Assembly (NCBI RefSeq): GCF_023150065.1
Contig: NZ_JAKLLN010000001.1
Span: forward strand, 124,001 to 188,000
From: Zoogloea sp.
GTDB taxonomy: Bacteria; Pseudomonadota; Gammaproteobacteria; Burkholderiales; Rhodocyclaceae
Length of the DNA stretch: 64,000 bases
Direction of reading: 5' to 3'
The notes below the pieces were generated by a model. The model worked only from the letters and a program-made list of their open reading frames with translations, did not search any database and had not been told where the DNA came from. Both the position numbers and the translations under genes were made by a program. Positions 41,776 to 53,408 of this stretch are shown here, in pieces; the first letter of the stretch is position 1; every line of letters starts with the position of its first letter.

Positions 41776-43021
41776 AATCCGAAATTACACTATCAACTTT
41801 GGCCCTCAGCACCCGTCCGCGCACGGGGTTTTGCGTTTGGTGCTTGAGCTTGACGGCGAGGTTGTTGAGCGCGCGGATCCGCACATCGGCTTGCTGCATC
41901 GTGGGACGGAGAAACTGGCTGAAACTCGTACATGGGTACAGTCGGTGCCTTACATGGATCGACTCGATTACGTCTCGATGATGTGTAACGAGCACGCGTA
42001 CTGCATGGCGATCGAGAAGCTCATCGGTTTGGAAGTGCCTCTCCGGGCTCAGTACATTCGTGTGCTCTATGACGAGATCACTCGGATTTTGAATCACCTG
42101 CTTGCTGTCGGAACGCACGCGCTGGATATCGGTGCGATGACGATGGTGCTGTATACCTTCAGAGAGCGCGAAGATCTGATGGATGCATACGAGGCTGTTT
42201 CTGGTGCTCGCATGCATGCGGCCTATTACAGGCCTGGTGGAGTCTATCGGGATTTGCCGGACAGGATGCCTCAGTATGAGGTCTCTAAATGGAAGTCCGC
42301 AAAGACGGTTGAGCAACTGAACGAGAACCGCCAAGGAAGTCTTCTGGATTTTCTGGAGGATTTTACGAAGCGCTTCCCTAAGTATGTAGATGAGTACGAG
42401 ACGTTGTTGACAGATAACCGTATCTGGAAGCAAAGAACGGTTGGTATTGGCGTCGTCTCGCCCGAGAAAGCACTTGCTCTTGGATTCTCTGGCGTAATGC
42501 TGCGCGGGTCTGGTGTTGAGTGGGATATCCGGAAGAAGCAGCCGTACGAAGTTTATGATCAACTTGATTTCGACATTCCGGTTGGCGTTGAAGGTGATTG
42601 TTACGACAGATACCTTTGTCGAATCGAGGAAATGCGTCAGTCGAATCGAATCGTCAAGCAGTGTATTGACTGGCTGCGTAAGAATCCGGGGCCAGTGATT
42701 TCCGGTGATCACAAGGTTGCTCCGCCGCCCAGAGAGCGGATGAAAAGCAACATGGAAGAGTTGATTCACCACTTCAAGCTCTTCACTGAAGGGATGCACG
42801 TGCCTGCTGGAGAGGTCTATGCTCCGGTCGAGCATCCGAAGGGTGAGTTTGGCGTGTATGCAGTGTCGGACGGTGCCAACAAGCCATACCGGTTGAAGTT
42901 GAGATCGCCGGGCTTTGCGCATCTTTCCGCCATGGATGAGATGTCCCGTGGTCACATGATCGCTGACGTTGTTGCGATTATCGGGACGATGGACATCGTG
43001 TTCGGAGACGTGGACCGCTAG
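41768..43021 (+). CDS. nuoD: NADH-quinone oxidoreductase subunit D
   Basis: This 417-residue 49-kDa-type subunit forms the quinone pocket with NuoB. Motifs: [26 protein letters not shown] with the pocket His, [29 protein letters not shown] with the pocket Tyr, and the C-terminal [12 protein letters not shown] 41768 gives the family start VAEIRNYT and follows AGG; ATG 41759 would add only three residues. Confidence 0.96.
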   Translation: MAEIRNYTINFGPQHPSAHGVLRLVLELDGEVVERADPHIGLLHRGTEKLAETRTWVQSVPYMDRLDYVSMMCNEHAYCMAIEKLIGLEVPLRAQYIRVLYDEITRILNHLLAVGTHALDIGAMTMVLYTFREREDLMDAYEAVSGARMHAAYYRPGGVYRDLPDRMPQYEVSKWKSAKTVEQLNENRQGSLLDFLEDFTKRFPKYVDEYETLLTDNRIWKQRTVGIGVVSPEKALALGFSGVMLRGSGVEWDIRKKQPYEVYDQLDFDIPVGVEGDCYDRYLCRIEEMRQSNRIVKQCIDWLRKNPGPVISGDHKVAPPPRERMKSNMEELIHHFKLFTEGMHVPAGEVYAPVEHPKGEFGVYAVSDGANKPYRLKLRSPGFAHLSAMDEMSRGHMIADVVAIIGTMDIVFGDVDR

Positions 43022-43070
43022 ATCGCAGCAAGCGCTCCCTATGACATTCTGCTGACAGTAGATATAGAAA

Positions 43071-43547
43071 ATGCTAAGCCCGGAATCCCTACAGAAAATA
43101 GATCGAGAGATCGCCAAGTATCCTCCTGATCAGAAGCAATCGGCATCAATGGGTGCCTTGCGTATCGCACAGGAAGAAAAAGGATGGCTTGCAAACGAGA
43201 CCATTGAGTTTGTGGCCAAGTACTTAGGTATGCCGGCAATAGCTGTCTACGAGGTCGCGAGTTTTTACAACATGTACGATCTTGCACCTGTTGGTGCCAA
43301 GAAGATCGCTGTGTGTACGAATCTTCCTTGTGCTCTTTCTGGTGGCGTGCATGCTGCCGAATACATCAAGAAGAAGCTCGGGATTGACTTCAACGAAACC
43401 ACTGCTGACGGACGGTTCACCCTAAAGGAAGGGGAGTGCATGGGGGCATGTGGTGATGCCCCGGTGCTGCTGGTTAATAACCACCAGATGTGCAGCTGGA
43501 TGACTGAAGAGAAAATCGACCAACTGCTGGCTGATCTAAAAAAATGA
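43071..43547 (+). CDS. nuoE: NADH-quinone oxidoreductase subunit E
   Basis: This 158-residue 24-kDa-type subunit holds the 2Fe-2S cluster N1a. The four Cys are in [12 protein letters not shown] and [12 protein letters not shown]. It pairs with NuoF in the NADH dehydrogenase module. The stop overlaps the nuoF ATG. Confidence 0.97.
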   Translation: MLSPESLQKIDREIAKYPPDQKQSASMGALRIAQEEKGWLANETIEFVAKYLGMPAIAVYEVASFYNMYDLAPVGAKKIAVCTNLPCALSGGVHAAEYIKKKLGIDFNETTADGRFTLKEGECMGACGDAPVLLVNNHQMCSWMTEEKIDQLLADLKK

Positions 43548-44854
43548 CTGTACAAGGCATTATTCTCTCCGATCTCGATGGTGACCGAACCTGGCGACTG
43601 GCTGATTATGTCAAGCGTGGCGGGTACGAAGCGCTCAAGAAGATTATTGCGGAAAAGATCCCCGCCGATCAGATCATCGGCGAAGTGAAAAAATCCGCGT
43701 TACGCGGTCGAGGTGGTGCAGGCTTTCCGACGGGCCTGAAGTGGAGCTTTATGCCTCGTGCGTTCCCCGGGGCAAAGTATCTGGCTTGTAATTCCGATGA
43801 AGGGGAACCTGGTACTTTCAAGGATCGGGATATTCTTCGCTATAACCCGCACACGGTTATTGAAGGGATGATCATTGCAGGTTATGCAATGGGCTGTGAG
43901 CGTGGTTATAACTACATTCACGGAGAAATTTTCGAAGTTTACGAACGATTCGAAGAGGCCCTTCAGGAAGCACGTGATGCAGGTCTTCTTGGCCAGGGTA
44001 TCCTCGGCTCGGACTTCAGTTTCGAGTTGTATGCTCACCATGGCTATGGGGCATACATCTGTGGTGAAGAAACTGCTCTTCTTGAGTCTATTGAGGGCAA
44101 GAAAGGCCAGCCTCGTTTCAAACCTCCTTTCCCTGCCAGTTTTGGTCTGTACGGCAAGCCGACAACCATCAACAATACGGAAACTTTTGCTTCCATTCCG
44201 TTCATCATCCGTGAGGGAGGGGACGCGTTTCTTGCGTTGGGCAAGCCGAATAACGGTGGTACAAAGCTCTTCTCTGTCTCTGGGCACGTAAATAAGCCCG
44301 GCAATTATGAAATTCCGCTCGGTACGCCGTTTTCGACACTTCTCGAAATGGCTGGAGGGATGCGTGCCGGTCGTAAGTTGAAGGCCGTCATTCCCGGCGG
44401 CTCATCTGCCCCGGTGTTGCCGGGGAGTGTGATGATGGATTGCACGATGGATTATGACTCGATCTCCAAAGCGGGATCGATGCTGGGCTCCGGTGCAGTG
44501 ATTGTCATGGATGAGACGACCTGCATGGTCAAGGCTCTTGAACGTCTCTCCTATTTTTATTTTGAAGAGTCATGCGGCCAATGTACGCCCTGCCGTGAAG
44601 GCACGGGTTGGCTGTACCGTGTTGTTCACAGGATTGAGAACGGGCTTGGCCGGCCGGATGATCTCGATCTGCTGAATAGTGTGACGGCTAACATCATGGG
44701 GCGCACGATTTGTGCTCTTGGTGATGCAGCTTCAATGCCTGTTCAAAGTTTCGTGAAGCATTTCGGCGACGAATTTGCTTTCCACATCGAACACAAGAAA
44801 TGTCTCGTGCCGAAGGATGTGCAGCACGAAGGCAGCAAGATTTACGTAGCGTAG
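43544..44854 (+). CDS. nuoF: NADH-quinone oxidoreductase subunit F
   Basis: This 436-residue flavoprotein subunit oxidises NADH. The FMN/NADH site is in [19 protein letters not shown] and [16 protein letters not shown]. Cluster N3 ligands are [13 protein letters not shown] plus a later Cys in [12 protein letters not shown]. It overlaps nuoE by 4 bp (ATGA). Confidence 0.98.
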   Translation: MTVQGIILSDLDGDRTWRLADYVKRGGYEALKKIIAEKIPADQIIGEVKKSALRGRGGAGFPTGLKWSFMPRAFPGAKYLACNSDEGEPGTFKDRDILRYNPHTVIEGMIIAGYAMGCERGYNYIHGEIFEVYERFEEALQEARDAGLLGQGILGSDFSFELYAHHGYGAYICGEETALLESIEGKKGQPRFKPPFPASFGLYGKPTTINNTETFASIPFIIREGGDAFLALGKPNNGGTKLFSVSGHVNKPGNYEIPLGTPFSTLLEMAGGMRAGRKLKAVIPGGSSAPVLPGSVMMDCTMDYDSISKAGSMLGSGAVIVMDETTCMVKALERLSYFYFEESCGQCTPCREGTGWLYRVVHRIENGLGRPDDLDLLNSVTANIMGRTICALGDAASMPVQSFVKHFGDEFAFHIEHKKCLVPKDVQHEGSKIYVA

Positions 44855-44861
44855 GCTCGAC

Positions 44862-47216
44862 ATGCTAGACATCGAAATTGACGGAAAGCAGTTGCAGGTC
44901 GCTGACGGTAGTACCGTCATGGAGGCCGCCACCCAGGTTGGCGCCTATGTGCCTCATTTTTGCTACCACAAGAAACTATCGATTGCGGCTAACTGCCGCA
45001 TGTGTCTCGTCCAGGTGGAAAAGGCTCCGAAGCCGTTGCCTGCTTGCGCGACGCCGGTCACTAATGGAATGAAGGTATGGACTCACTCTGAGCAGGCGGT
45101 CAAGGCTCAGAAGGGCGTAATGGAGTTCCTGCTCATCAATCATCCACTTGATTGTCCGATTTGTGACCAGGGTGGTGAATGCCAGTTGCAGGACTTGTCC
45201 GTCGGCTATGGCGGCGCTCAGTCGCGGTACGAAGAAGAGAAGCGTGTCGTATCGAACAAGGATCTAGGTCCGCTGGTTTCGACGGATATGACGCGTTGCA
45301 TCAACTGCACGCGCTGCGTTCGGTTCACCTCCGAGATCGCCGGTCTGATGGAGCTGGGGCAAGCCTTCAGAGGCGAGCACGCTGAGATCATGCCTTTTGT
45401 CGAGAAGACGGTTGATACGGAACTCTCGGGCAATATCATCGATTTGTGTCCGGTGGGTGCTCTCACTTCAAAGCCGTTCCGCTTCGCGGCACGTGCTTGG
45501 GAGATGTCCCGTAGAAAATCCGTGAGCCCGCATGATTCACTCGGCAGCAACCTTGTCGTTCAAGTCAAACACGACACTGTCAAGCGTGTTCTTCCGCTTG
45601 AAAACGAAGAAGTCAATGAGTGCTGGCTCTCGGACAAGGATCGTTTCTCCTACGAAGCGCTCAACGGGCCTGATCGTCTGACGGCCCCAATGGTGAAGCA
45701 GGGCGGCACTTGGATAGAGACGGATTGGTCGACTGCGCTAGAGTATGTTGCTAACGGTCTAAAGGGGGTTGTGGCGGAGCACGGCGCAGATGCGATTGGT
45801 GCGCTCGCTTCCCCTCACAGTACCGTAGAAGAGCTTTTCCTGACTCAGGCGCTCGTACGGGGTCTTGGTTCGGGTAACGTCGATTTCCGACTGCGTCAGA
45901 TCGATTTCTCCCTCGACGGCAAGATGGCTGGGGCTCCCTGGCTCGGAATGCCTGTTGCAGATATCGGTCGGCTGGATCGGCTCCTCATCGTCGGTAGTTT
46001 TTTCCGTAAAGATCACCCGTTGATCGCTCAGCGGGTTCGTCAGGCAGTCAAGCGTGGTCTGAAAGTCAGTGCGGTCAATCCCGCGTTTGATGATTGGCAG
46101 CTACCTGTTGCGAATGCGCTGTGTGCGTCCCCGTCCGGAATCCCTGGCGCTTTGGCTGCTATCCTCAAGGCCGTTGTTGAGGATAAGGGTACTCAGACCT
46201 CTCCAGAATTTGTAGACGTAATCGGCGGGGTTGTCGTTGATGAGACTGCCCGTGCGATTGCAGGCAGTCTCGCCTCGGGGCGTCGCGTAGCTATCTGGCT
46301 GGGTAACTTTGCCGTTCAGCATGCCCAGGCTGGTCAGATTCATCGGATCGCCCAAGAGATCTCGCGTGTCACTGGCGGCAGCTTTGGTGTGATCGGTGAA
46401 GCTGCCAACAGTGTAGGTGGTTATCTGGCAGGAGCTGTTCCTTTTGGAAAGATCTCTGGTAGGAATGCCAGCGAGATGACTTCTTCGGCGCTGAAGGCCT
46501 ATCTGCTCGTGAATGTCGAGCCTGAGTTCGATTGCGCAGCTGGTGCATCCGCCGCCGGTATTATCGGCAAGGCGGATATGGTTGCTGTATTCAGTGCTTT
46601 TAAGTCGGAATCAGCGCTTGGTTTTGCGGATGTGCTCCTTCCGGTTTCACCCTTTACGGAAGCCCCTGGGACCTTTGTGAATTGCGAGGGCAGAGCTCAA
46701 AGCTTCTACCCTGTCGTTAAGTGTCTTGGTGATTCGCGTCCTGCCTGGAAAGTCTTGAAAGTTCTGGGTGAGATGCTCGGCCTTAATGAGCTGACGATTG
46801 ACTCCATCGAAGACGTGCGTAAGCAGATCTTCGGTAAAGAATTCGTTGTCGATTCAAGCAAGCTGGATAACTCTGTACTAAGCGAAATCGTAGTGCTGGG
46901 CAGTGTTGGTGCAGGGCTCCAGCGGATAGCGGATGTGCCGATTTATTTCGCAGACTCTATTGTCCGACGCGCTCCTTCGCTTCAGGCAACCCGTGATTCT
47001 TCCGAGCCTGCTGCCAGGATGAGCCGTACGACCTTGGCAAGTCTCGGGGTCGAGGCAGGCCAGAAGGTTCGCGTTTCTACTGGAAGCGGGCAGGCCATTG
47101 TGCTCGCAACAGAGGACGAGGGGGTTGCGGAAGGCTGCGTAAGATTGGCTGGAGCTCATTCCCTCACCGCGCCCCTCGGTGCGCTTTATGGTGAAGTCAG
47201 CGTGGAGCGGTTGTGA
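44862..47216 (+). CDS. nuoG: NADH-quinone oxidoreductase subunit G
   Basis: This 784-residue subunit links NuoF to the connecting arm. The N-terminal part has the 2Fe-2S site ([22 protein letters not shown]), the His-ligated 4Fe-4S site ([18 protein letters not shown]) and a further 4Fe-4S set ([14 protein letters not shown], with the later DLCPVGAL). After it come molybdopterin-oxidoreductase-like domains without a cofactor. The extra N7 Cys set of E. coli NuoG is absent; [12 protein letters not shown] is found in its place. The C-terminal third is divergent, as usual for this subunit. Confidence 0.96.
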   Translation: MLDIEIDGKQLQVADGSTVMEAATQVGAYVPHFCYHKKLSIAANCRMCLVQVEKAPKPLPACATPVTNGMKVWTHSEQAVKAQKGVMEFLLINHPLDCPICDQGGECQLQDLSVGYGGAQSRYEEEKRVVSNKDLGPLVSTDMTRCINCTRCVRFTSEIAGLMELGQAFRGEHAEIMPFVEKTVDTELSGNIIDLCPVGALTSKPFRFAARAWEMSRRKSVSPHDSLGSNLVVQVKHDTVKRVLPLENEEVNECWLSDKDRFSYEALNGPDRLTAPMVKQGGTWIETDWSTALEYVANGLKGVVAEHGADAIGALASPHSTVEELFLTQALVRGLGSGNVDFRLRQIDFSLDGKMAGAPWLGMPVADIGRLDRLLIVGSFFRKDHPLIAQRVRQAVKRGLKVSAVNPAFDDWQLPVANALCASPSGIPGALAAILKAVVEDKGTQTSPEFVDVIGGVVVDETARAIAGSLASGRRVAIWLGNFAVQHAQAGQIHRIAQEISRVTGGSFGVIGEAANSVGGYLAGAVPFGKISGRNASEMTSSALKAYLLVNVEPEFDCAAGASAAGIIGKADMVAVFSAFKSESALGFADVLLPVSPFTEAPGTFVNCEGRAQSFYPVVKCLGDSRPAWKVLKVLGEMLGLNELTIDSIEDVRKQIFGKEFVVDSSKLDNSVLSEIVVLGSVGAGLQRIADVPIYFADSIVRRAPSLQATRDSSEPAARMSRTTLASLGVEAGQKVRVSTGSGQAIVLATEDEGVAEGCVRLAGAHSLTAPLGALYGEVSVERL

Positions 47217-48265
47217 TGGAAGCATACATCGAGCCTGTAGCGGCACTCTTCGGGGCATCGTGGCCTCTTGTATGGTCTTTGTTGAAGATCATTGGTATCG
47301 TCGCGCCGCTTTTCTTGTGTGTGGCCTATCTCACATTGGCTGAGCGTAAAGTCATCGGTTACATGCAGGTGCGCATCGGGCCGAACAGAGTGGGTCCAAA
47401 GGGGCTGCTCCAGCCAATAGCTGATGGCGTAAAGCTTCTGCTGAAGGAAGTGATTGTTCCTTCTGGCGCGAACAAAGGTTTGTTCATTCTCGGTCCTGTG
47501 CTTGCTCTTGCTCCTGCGCTGGCTGCTTGGGCGGTTGTGCCGTTTTCGGACGGGTGGGTTGTCGGGAACGTCGATGCAGGTCTTTTGTTCCTGCTCGCGA
47601 TTACGTCGGTAGAGGTCTATGGGGTAATCATTGCTGCCTGGGCGTCGAACTCGAAGTATGCATTTCTCGGGGGGATGCGGGCAGCTGCGCAGATGGTTTC
47701 TTACGAGATTGCGATGGGCTTCGCGCTCGTATGTGTTCTGATGATTTCTTCAAGTCTTAATCTGAGCGAGATTGTCGCGGTTCAAGGCAAGGGGCAGTGG
47801 GCGGATTGGGGGTTTGGTTTCCTCAGCTGGAATTGGTTGCCGCTGTTCCCGATGTTCATCGTTTATCTGATTTCCGGGATCGCTGAAACCAATCGCGCGC
47901 CTTTTGACGTAGTCGAAGGCGAGTCGGAAATCGTCGCCGGGCATATGGTCGAGTATTCGGGGATGGCGTTTGCGCTGTTTTTCCTCGGTGAATACGCGAA
48001 CATGATCCTCATCTCCGCGTTGACCTCCATCCTATTCCTCGGCGGCTGGCTTTCTCCGGTTGGCTTCCTGCCTGACGGTTTCATCTGGCTGGTAATCAAG
48101 ACGTCTTTCATTCTGTTCCTGTTCCTCTGGTTCAGAGCCACTTTCCCGCGCTTCAGGTACGACCACATCATGCGTTTGGGCTGGAAGGTGTTTATTCCTC
48201 TGACGCTGTTCTGGGTGGTTGTGGTCGCAGTCTGGGTTATGTCGCCCTTGTCGATCTGGAAGTGA
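47216..48265 (+). CDS. nuoH: NADH-quinone oxidoreductase subunit H
   Basis: This 349-residue ND1-type membrane subunit has eight helices and joins the quinone channel to the membrane arm. Conserved cytoplasmic loops are visible: [38 protein letters not shown] and [30 protein letters not shown] 47216 is used; GTG 47213 is directly before it and overlaps the nuoG stop. Confidence 0.97.
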   Translation: MEAYIEPVAALFGASWPLVWSLLKIIGIVAPLFLCVAYLTLAERKVIGYMQVRIGPNRVGPKGLLQPIADGVKLLLKEVIVPSGANKGLFILGPVLALAPALAAWAVVPFSDGWVVGNVDAGLLFLLAITSVEVYGVIIAAWASNSKYAFLGGMRAAAQMVSYEIAMGFALVCVLMISSSLNLSEIVAVQGKGQWADWGFGFLSWNWLPLFPMFIVYLISGIAETNRAPFDVVEGESEIVAGHMVEYSGMAFALFFLGEYANMILISALTSILFLGGWLSPVGFLPDGFIWLVIKTSFILFLFLWFRATFPRFRYDHIMRLGWKVFIPLTLFWVVVVAVWVMSPLSIWK

Positions 48266-48275
48266 GGAGAAGATA

Positions 48276-48764
48276 ATGGGTTCGATGAAGGATTATGTTG
48301 GCAGCCTTTTTCTTAAGGAGCTGCTCAAGGGTATGGCTCTGACGGGCCGGCATCTGTTTGCTCGGAAGATTACTGTTCAGTTTCCGGAAGAGAAGACGCC
48401 TCAGAGTCCCCGTTTTCGTGGGCTGCATGCGCTGCGTCGCTATCCCAACGGTGAAGAGCGTTGTATCGCGTGCAAGTTGTGTGAGGCGGTTTGCCCTGCA
48501 ATGGCCATCACTATTGAATCGGAGCAGCGGCAGGATGGTTCCAGGCGGACTAGCCGCTATGACATCGATTTGACAAAGTGCATCTTCTGTGGCTTTTGCG
48601 AAGAAGCATGTCCGGTCGACGCCATCGTCGAGACGCGTGTTTTTGAGTATCACGGCGAAAAGCGCGGGGATCTGTATTACACAAAGCAGATGCTCCTTGC
48701 TGTTGGTGATCGCCACGAGGCACAGATCGCCAAGGATCGGGAAGTCGATTCGAAGTACCGGTAG
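48276..48764 (+). CDS. nuoI: NADH-quinone oxidoreductase subunit I
   Basis: This 162-residue ferredoxin-like subunit carries clusters N6a and N6b, seen as [12 protein letters not shown] and [19 protein letters not shown] 48276 ([16 protein letters not shown]) has GAGGAG upstream; an in-frame GTG/ATG inside nuoH would add residues with no family match. It lies 10 bp after nuoH. Confidence 0.97.
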   Translation: MGSMKDYVGSLFLKELLKGMALTGRHLFARKITVQFPEEKTPQSPRFRGLHALRRYPNGEERCIACKLCEAVCPAMAITIESEQRQDGSRRTSRYDIDLTKCIFCGFCEEACPVDAIVETRVFEYHGEKRGDLYYTKQMLLAVGDRHEAQIAKDREVDSKYR

Positions 48765-48805
48765 GCTGGTGGGTACGGACTAAATCATCTTTGCGGAACA
48801 CGTTT

Positions 48806-49408
48806 ATGGATTTCCAGTCGGTCGTTTTCTACTTCTTTTCGACGGTGATGGTGCTTGCTGCGCTTAGGGTCATCACTGCGAAAAACCCGGTTCACGCTGC
48901 GCTCTTTCTTGTCCTGGCCTTCTTTTCGGCTGGTGGCATCTGGATGTTGCTTAGAGCGGAGTTCCTGGCTATCGCCCTTGTCATGGTTTATGTCGGCGCG
49001 GTCATGGTTCTGTTCCTGTTCGTCGTGATGATGCTCGACATCAATCTCGAGCGTATCCGTCAGGGGTTCTGGAGCTATCTCCCCATAGGTGCTGTCGTCG
49101 GGTTGTTGATGATTGCGGAAATGGCCATTGTTCTCGGCGGCAGATATTTTGGTCTTGAAGGCATGCCTGCTCCTTCGGAGCCCGAGCCCGGGTACAGCAA
49201 CACCAAGGAACTCGGTCGACTGCTCTACACCGAGTATGTGTATCCCTTCGAGCTCGCGTCCATCGTATTGCTGGTTGCAATGATCGCTGCCGTCGCCCTT
49301 ACGCTGAGAAAGCGGAAGAATGTCAAGAAGATTGACCCGGCTGCTCAGGTGGCTGTGAAGCGCGATGATCGTGTGCGTATCGTTTCGATGCGCGCAGAAA
49401 AGGACTGA
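48806..49408 (+). CDS. nuoJ: NADH-quinone oxidoreductase subunit J
   Basis: This 200-residue ND6-type membrane subunit has five helices and starts MDFQSVVFYFFSTVMVLAALRVI. The helix with the pi-bulge region reads ALVMVYVGAVMVLFLFVVMMLDI. ATG 48806 is the family start; an in-frame start at 48791 adds five residues. Confidence 0.95.
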   Translation: MDFQSVVFYFFSTVMVLAALRVITAKNPVHAALFLVLAFFSAGGIWMLLRAEFLAIALVMVYVGAVMVLFLFVVMMLDINLERIRQGFWSYLPIGAVVGLLMIAEMAIVLGGRYFGLEGMPAPSEPEPGYSNTKELGRLLYTEYVYPFELASIVLLVAMIAAVALTLRKRKNVKKIDPAAQVAVKRDDRVRIVSMRAEKD

Positions 49409-49440
49409 ATTTCTGCTGACGATCGTCAGGGAGGGGTTTT

Positions 49441-49746
49441 ATGCTTTCGTTATCTCATTATTTGATTCTTGCTGCGATTCTGTTTGCGCTCGGTGTCGTC
49501 GGGATTTTCCTGAATCGCAAGAATTTGATCGTGCTTCTGATGGCCATTGAACTGATGTTGTTGGCTGTCAATTTGAACTTCATCGCGTTCTCCCACTACC
49601 TTGGGGATGCAGCGGGTCAGATTTTTGTTTTCTTCATATTGACCGTTGCTGCGGCTGAAGCGGCAATCGGTCTGGCCATTCTCGTGGCGTTGTTCCGTAA
49701 CCTGCGGACGATTCACGTTGATGACCTGGATAGTCTCAAGGGATAA
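49441..49746 (+). CDS. nuoK: NADH-quinone oxidoreductase subunit K
   Basis: This 101-residue ND4L-type subunit has three helices. The two conserved membrane glutamates lie in [19 protein letters not shown] and [14 protein letters not shown], part of the proton channel. It lies 32 bp after nuoJ and 12 bp before nuoL. Confidence 0.97.
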   Translation: MLSLSHYLILAAILFALGVVGIFLNRKNLIVLLMAIELMLLAVNLNFIAFSHYLGDAAGQIFVFFILTVAAAEAAIGLAILVALFRNLRTIHVDDLDSLKG

Positions 49747-49758
49747 GGAAGCGTTTCG

Positions 49759-51801
49759 ATGACTGAGATGCAAAAGCTATATCTGTTGGTTCCCTTAGCG
49801 CCCTTGTTCGGTGCGATCGTTGCCGGTCTCTTTGGCAAGGTGGTTGGGCGGGCGGGCGCGCATTCTGTGACGATTCTTGGCGTCGCAGTGTCTTTTCTCG
49901 CCTCCATTGTCATCTTTCAGGACGTCCAGGCAGGCAACGTCTTTAATGGGACATTGTATACCTGGGCTACCAGCGGTTCCCTTACCCTTGAGGTGGGTTT
50001 CCTGATCGATTCGCTGACCGTCATGATGATGCTGGTGGTCACGTTCGTTTCGCTCATGGTCCACATCTACACCATCGGCTACATGTCAGAAGATCCTGGG
50101 TATCAGCGATTCTTCAGCTATATCTCCCTCTTCACCTTCTCCATGCTCATGCTGGTGATGTCGAACAACTTTCTGCAGTTGTTCTTCGGATGGGAGGCTG
50201 TAGGTCTTGTGTCCTACCTTCTGATTGGTTTCTGGTACACGCGACCGACAGCGATCTTCGCCAACATGAAGGCGTTTCTGGTTAACCGTGTTGGTGATTT
50301 CGGTTTTCTTCTTGGGATCGGGCTTGTTGCTGCCTTCGCAGGAACGCTGAATTACGCCGAGGTCTTCGCAAAGGCTGGTGAGTTGGCCGGCATGACGGTT
50401 CCGGCGACGGGATGGCCGCTCATCACTGCAATCTGTATTGGCCTGTTCATCGGCGCGATGGGCAAGTCTGCTCAGGTTCCGCTGCACGTTTGGCTGCCGG
50501 ATTCGATGGAAGGTCCGACTCCGATTTCCGCGTTGATTCACGCTGCGACGATGGTTACCGCGGGTATCTTCATGGTCGCCCGGATGTCGCCCTTGTTTGA
50601 ACTGTCCGAAGCTGCGCTTTCCTTTGTACTCGTGATTGGTGCTACCACCGCGTTGTTTATGGGTTTTCTGGGCATCGTCCAGAACGACATCAAGCGCGTT
50701 GTCGCATACTCCACACTTTCGCAACTGGGTTACATGACCGTTGCGCTCGGCGTTTCCGCATACTCTGCAGCAGTCTTCCACTTGATGACGCATGCTTTCT
50801 TCAAGGCTCTGCTGTTCCTTGGGGCTGGCTCCGTGATTATCGGGATGCACCATGATCAGGACATGCGCAACATGGGTGGGCTCTGGAAGTACATGCCTAT
50901 AACCTGGCTGACCTCCCTGCTTGGATCACTGGCCCTCATTGGCTTTCCCTTCCTGTCCGGCTTCTATTCCAAGGACATGATCATTGAGGCTGTCAAGCTG
51001 TCCCACATTCCCGGCGCTGGCTATGCATACTTCTGTGTGATTGTTGGGGTTTTTGTTACTGCCTTTTATTCCTTCCGGATGTATTTCCTGGTGTTTCACG
51101 GGGAGGAGCGCTTCGGCAAGGAGGTCGAGCATCATGGTCATGAACACGCACATGGCGATCATGCCGACGATCACCATGGCGATGATCACGATGATCATGC
51201 CCATCATGGACTCGCGCCCGGGCAGAAGCCCCACGAGTCGCCTTGGGTCGTGACCCTGCCGCTGGTGTTGCTTGCCATTCCTTCGGTGATTGTGGGTTTC
51301 TTCACCATTGAACCGATGCTTTTTGGCGGCTTCTTCGACAAGGTCATCCACATCGGTGAAAACCACGGTGTTTTGAAGGAACTGGCCGAAGAGTTTCACG
51401 GCGCTTACGGCATGGCGATTCACGGCTTGATGACGCTTCCCTTTGCGCTGGCGATGAGCGGTGTGGCGCTTGCCTGGTTCTTCTACATGGTTGCTCCTTC
51501 GATTCCTGCTGCGATCATGCGGACGTTCAAGCCGATTCATACGCTGCTCGAGAACAAGTACTACTTCGATCGCTTCAACGAGATTGTCTTTGCAGGTGGT
51601 GCTCGTTTGCTCGGTCGCGGCCTTTGGAAGATCGGTGACCAGGCTGTGATCGATGGGATGGTGGTTAATGGTTCTGCCAAGTTCGTTGGATTGATTGCGC
51701 AGCTCTCCCGCCTCTTCCAGAGCGGGCATATCTATCAGTATGCGTTTTCGATGATCTTCGGCGTCGTCATCCTCCTGACCTTCTGGTTCAATCGCGGGTG
51801 A
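49759..51801 (+). CDS. nuoL: NADH-quinone oxidoreductase subunit L
   Basis: This 680-residue antiporter-like subunit pumps protons at the tip of the membrane arm. It has about 16 helices, the conserved core SAQVPLHVWLPDSMEGPTPISALIHAATMVTAG and the C-terminal lateral helix region. Between helices, at about residues 455-490, is an unusual His/Asp-rich stretch (HHGHEHAHGDHADDHH and more), longer than I expect for the family, which may bind metal or be a low-complexity insertion. Confidence 0.97.
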   Translation: MTEMQKLYLLVPLAPLFGAIVAGLFGKVVGRAGAHSVTILGVAVSFLASIVIFQDVQAGNVFNGTLYTWATSGSLTLEVGFLIDSLTVMMMLVVTFVSLMVHIYTIGYMSEDPGYQRFFSYISLFTFSMLMLVMSNNFLQLFFGWEAVGLVSYLLIGFWYTRPTAIFANMKAFLVNRVGDFGFLLGIGLVAAFAGTLNYAEVFAKAGELAGMTVPATGWPLITAICIGLFIGAMGKSAQVPLHVWLPDSMEGPTPISALIHAATMVTAGIFMVARMSPLFELSEAALSFVLVIGATTALFMGFLGIVQNDIKRVVAYSTLSQLGYMTVALGVSAYSAAVFHLMTHAFFKALLFLGAGSVIIGMHHDQDMRNMGGLWKYMPITWLTSLLGSLALIGFPFLSGFYSKDMIIEAVKLSHIPGAGYAYFCVIVGVFVTAFYSFRMYFLVFHGEERFGKEVEHHGHEHAHGDHADDHHGDDHDDHAHHGLAPGQKPHESPWVVTLPLVLLAIPSVIVGFFTIEPMLFGGFFDKVIHIGENHGVLKELAEEFHGAYGMAIHGLMTLPFALAMSGVALAWFFYMVAPSIPAAIMRTFKPIHTLLENKYYFDRFNEIVFAGGARLLGRGLWKIGDQAVIDGMVVNGSAKFVGLIAQLSRLFQSGHIYQYAFSMIFGVVILLTFWFNRG

Positions 51802-51882
51802 TGCTGGTTTAGTGGATCAGGGCTAACAAAGAGATTTAGGACTTGAGCGCCGCTCAAACGGTGCATAGAACGGAAAGTAGAG

Positions 51883-53364
51883 ATGACGGGTATTCCATTC
51901 CTCAGCCTTGCGATTTGGGTTCCGATCGTTGGTGGCCTATTGGCGCTTGCTACGGGCTCGGACCGCAACGCGTCAGTCGCCAGATTTGTAGCGCTCTTTT
52001 TCGCGCTCGCGGGTTTGGCGGTCAGTATTCCGCTCTACACCGGTTTCGACGTGAGCACCAGCGCAATGCAGTTTGTCGAGACGTATTCGTGGATTCCCCG
52101 GTTCAACATCAACTATGTGCTCGGAGTCGACGGCATCTCCGTGCTCTTCGTTCTGCTGAACAGCTTTATCACGGTAATCGTGGTGCTGGCTGGTTGGGAG
52201 GTCATTCAGGAGAAGGTTGCCCAGTACATGGCGGGTTTCCTGATCATGTCCGGTCTGATCAATGGCATTTTCTCCGCACTTGATGGTGTCCTGTTCTATG
52301 TCTTCTTCGAAGCGTCCCTGATCCCGCTGTTCATCATCATTGGCGTTTGGGGCGGTCCGAATCGCGTGTACGCGGCTATCAAGTTTTTTCTCTACACGCT
52401 GGCCGGCTCACTGTTGATGCTGGTTGCGTTGCTGTACCTCTTCATGGAGTCTGGTGGCAGCTTCAGCATTCTGGATTGGCATCAGCTCAAGCTTGGCATG
52501 GACGCACAAACCCTGTTGTTCTGGGCTTTCCTTGCATCCTTTGCCGTGAAGATCCCGATGTTCCCTGTGCATACCTGGTTGCCTGACGCGCACGTCGAGG
52601 CTCCCACAGGGGGTTCGATCGTGCTGGCTGCCATCGGCCTCAAGCTCGGTGCGTATGGCTTTCTGCGGTTCTCGCTTCCGATTGCCCCGGATGCCAGCCA
52701 AGCCTTCGCGCCGATGATCATCACCCTGTCGCTGATCGCTGTCATCTATATCGGGTTCGTCGCGCTCGTCCAGACGGACATGAAGAAACTGGTCGCTTAT
52801 TCTTCAATTTCGCACATGGGCTTTGTGACCCTTGGCTTCTTCATTTTCAACCCGCTGGGCATCGAGGGCGCTCTTGTCCAGATGATTTCCCACGGCTTTG
52901 TGTCCGGAGCGATGTTTGCGTGTATCGGGGTTCTCTACGATCGCATGCATTCCCGGCAGATCGCGGACTACGGTGGTGTCGTTAACGTGATGCCCAAGTT
53001 CGCGGCGCTGTTCATGCTTTTCTCCATGGCCAATTCCGGGCTCCCCGCGACGTCGGGCTTCGTCGGTGAGTTCATGGTTGCCCTGGGGGCGGTTCAGTAC
53101 AACTTCTGGGTCGGTTTTGCGGCTGCCACCACCCTGATCGTGGGTGCGGCATACACCCTGTGGATGTATAAGCGGGTTGTGTTTGGTGCCATTACCAATC
53201 ACCACGTTTCCGAGCTTACCGATCTCAATAACAGGGAGTTTGTGTTTCTCGCGATCCTCGCTGTCTGTGTGCTGGCTATGGGTATCTATCCCTATCCGGT
53301 CACAGAGGTAATGCATGCGTCCGTCAATGACTTGCTCAAGCACGTATCTGCGAGCAAGCTCTGA
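51883..53364 (+). CDS. nuoM: NADH-quinone oxidoreductase subunit M
   Basis: This 493-residue antiporter-like proton channel has about 14 helices. Conserved features: YVLGVDGISVLFVLLNSFIT, the helix-5 Glu in FEASLIPLFIIIGVWGG, the Lys of AVKIPMFPVHTWLPDAHVEAPTGGSIVLA, and the VAYSSISHMGFV segment. It lies 81 bp after nuoL. Confidence 0.97.
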   Translation: MTGIPFLSLAIWVPIVGGLLALATGSDRNASVARFVALFFALAGLAVSIPLYTGFDVSTSAMQFVETYSWIPRFNINYVLGVDGISVLFVLLNSFITVIVVLAGWEVIQEKVAQYMAGFLIMSGLINGIFSALDGVLFYVFFEASLIPLFIIIGVWGGPNRVYAAIKFFLYTLAGSLLMLVALLYLFMESGGSFSILDWHQLKLGMDAQTLLFWAFLASFAVKIPMFPVHTWLPDAHVEAPTGGSIVLAAIGLKLGAYGFLRFSLPIAPDASQAFAPMIITLSLIAVIYIGFVALVQTDMKKLVAYSSISHMGFVTLGFFIFNPLGIEGALVQMISHGFVSGAMFACIGVLYDRMHSRQIADYGGVVNVMPKFAALFMLFSMANSGLPATSGFVGEFMVALGAVQYNFWVGFAAATTLIVGAAYTLWMYKRVVFGAITNHHVSELTDLNNREFVFLAILAVCVLAMGIYPYPVTEVMHASVNDLLKHVSASKL

Positions 53365-53408
53365 TCTCGAAGTAAACGACACAAAACCCTCCGGATTGTG
53401 GGCTGAAG

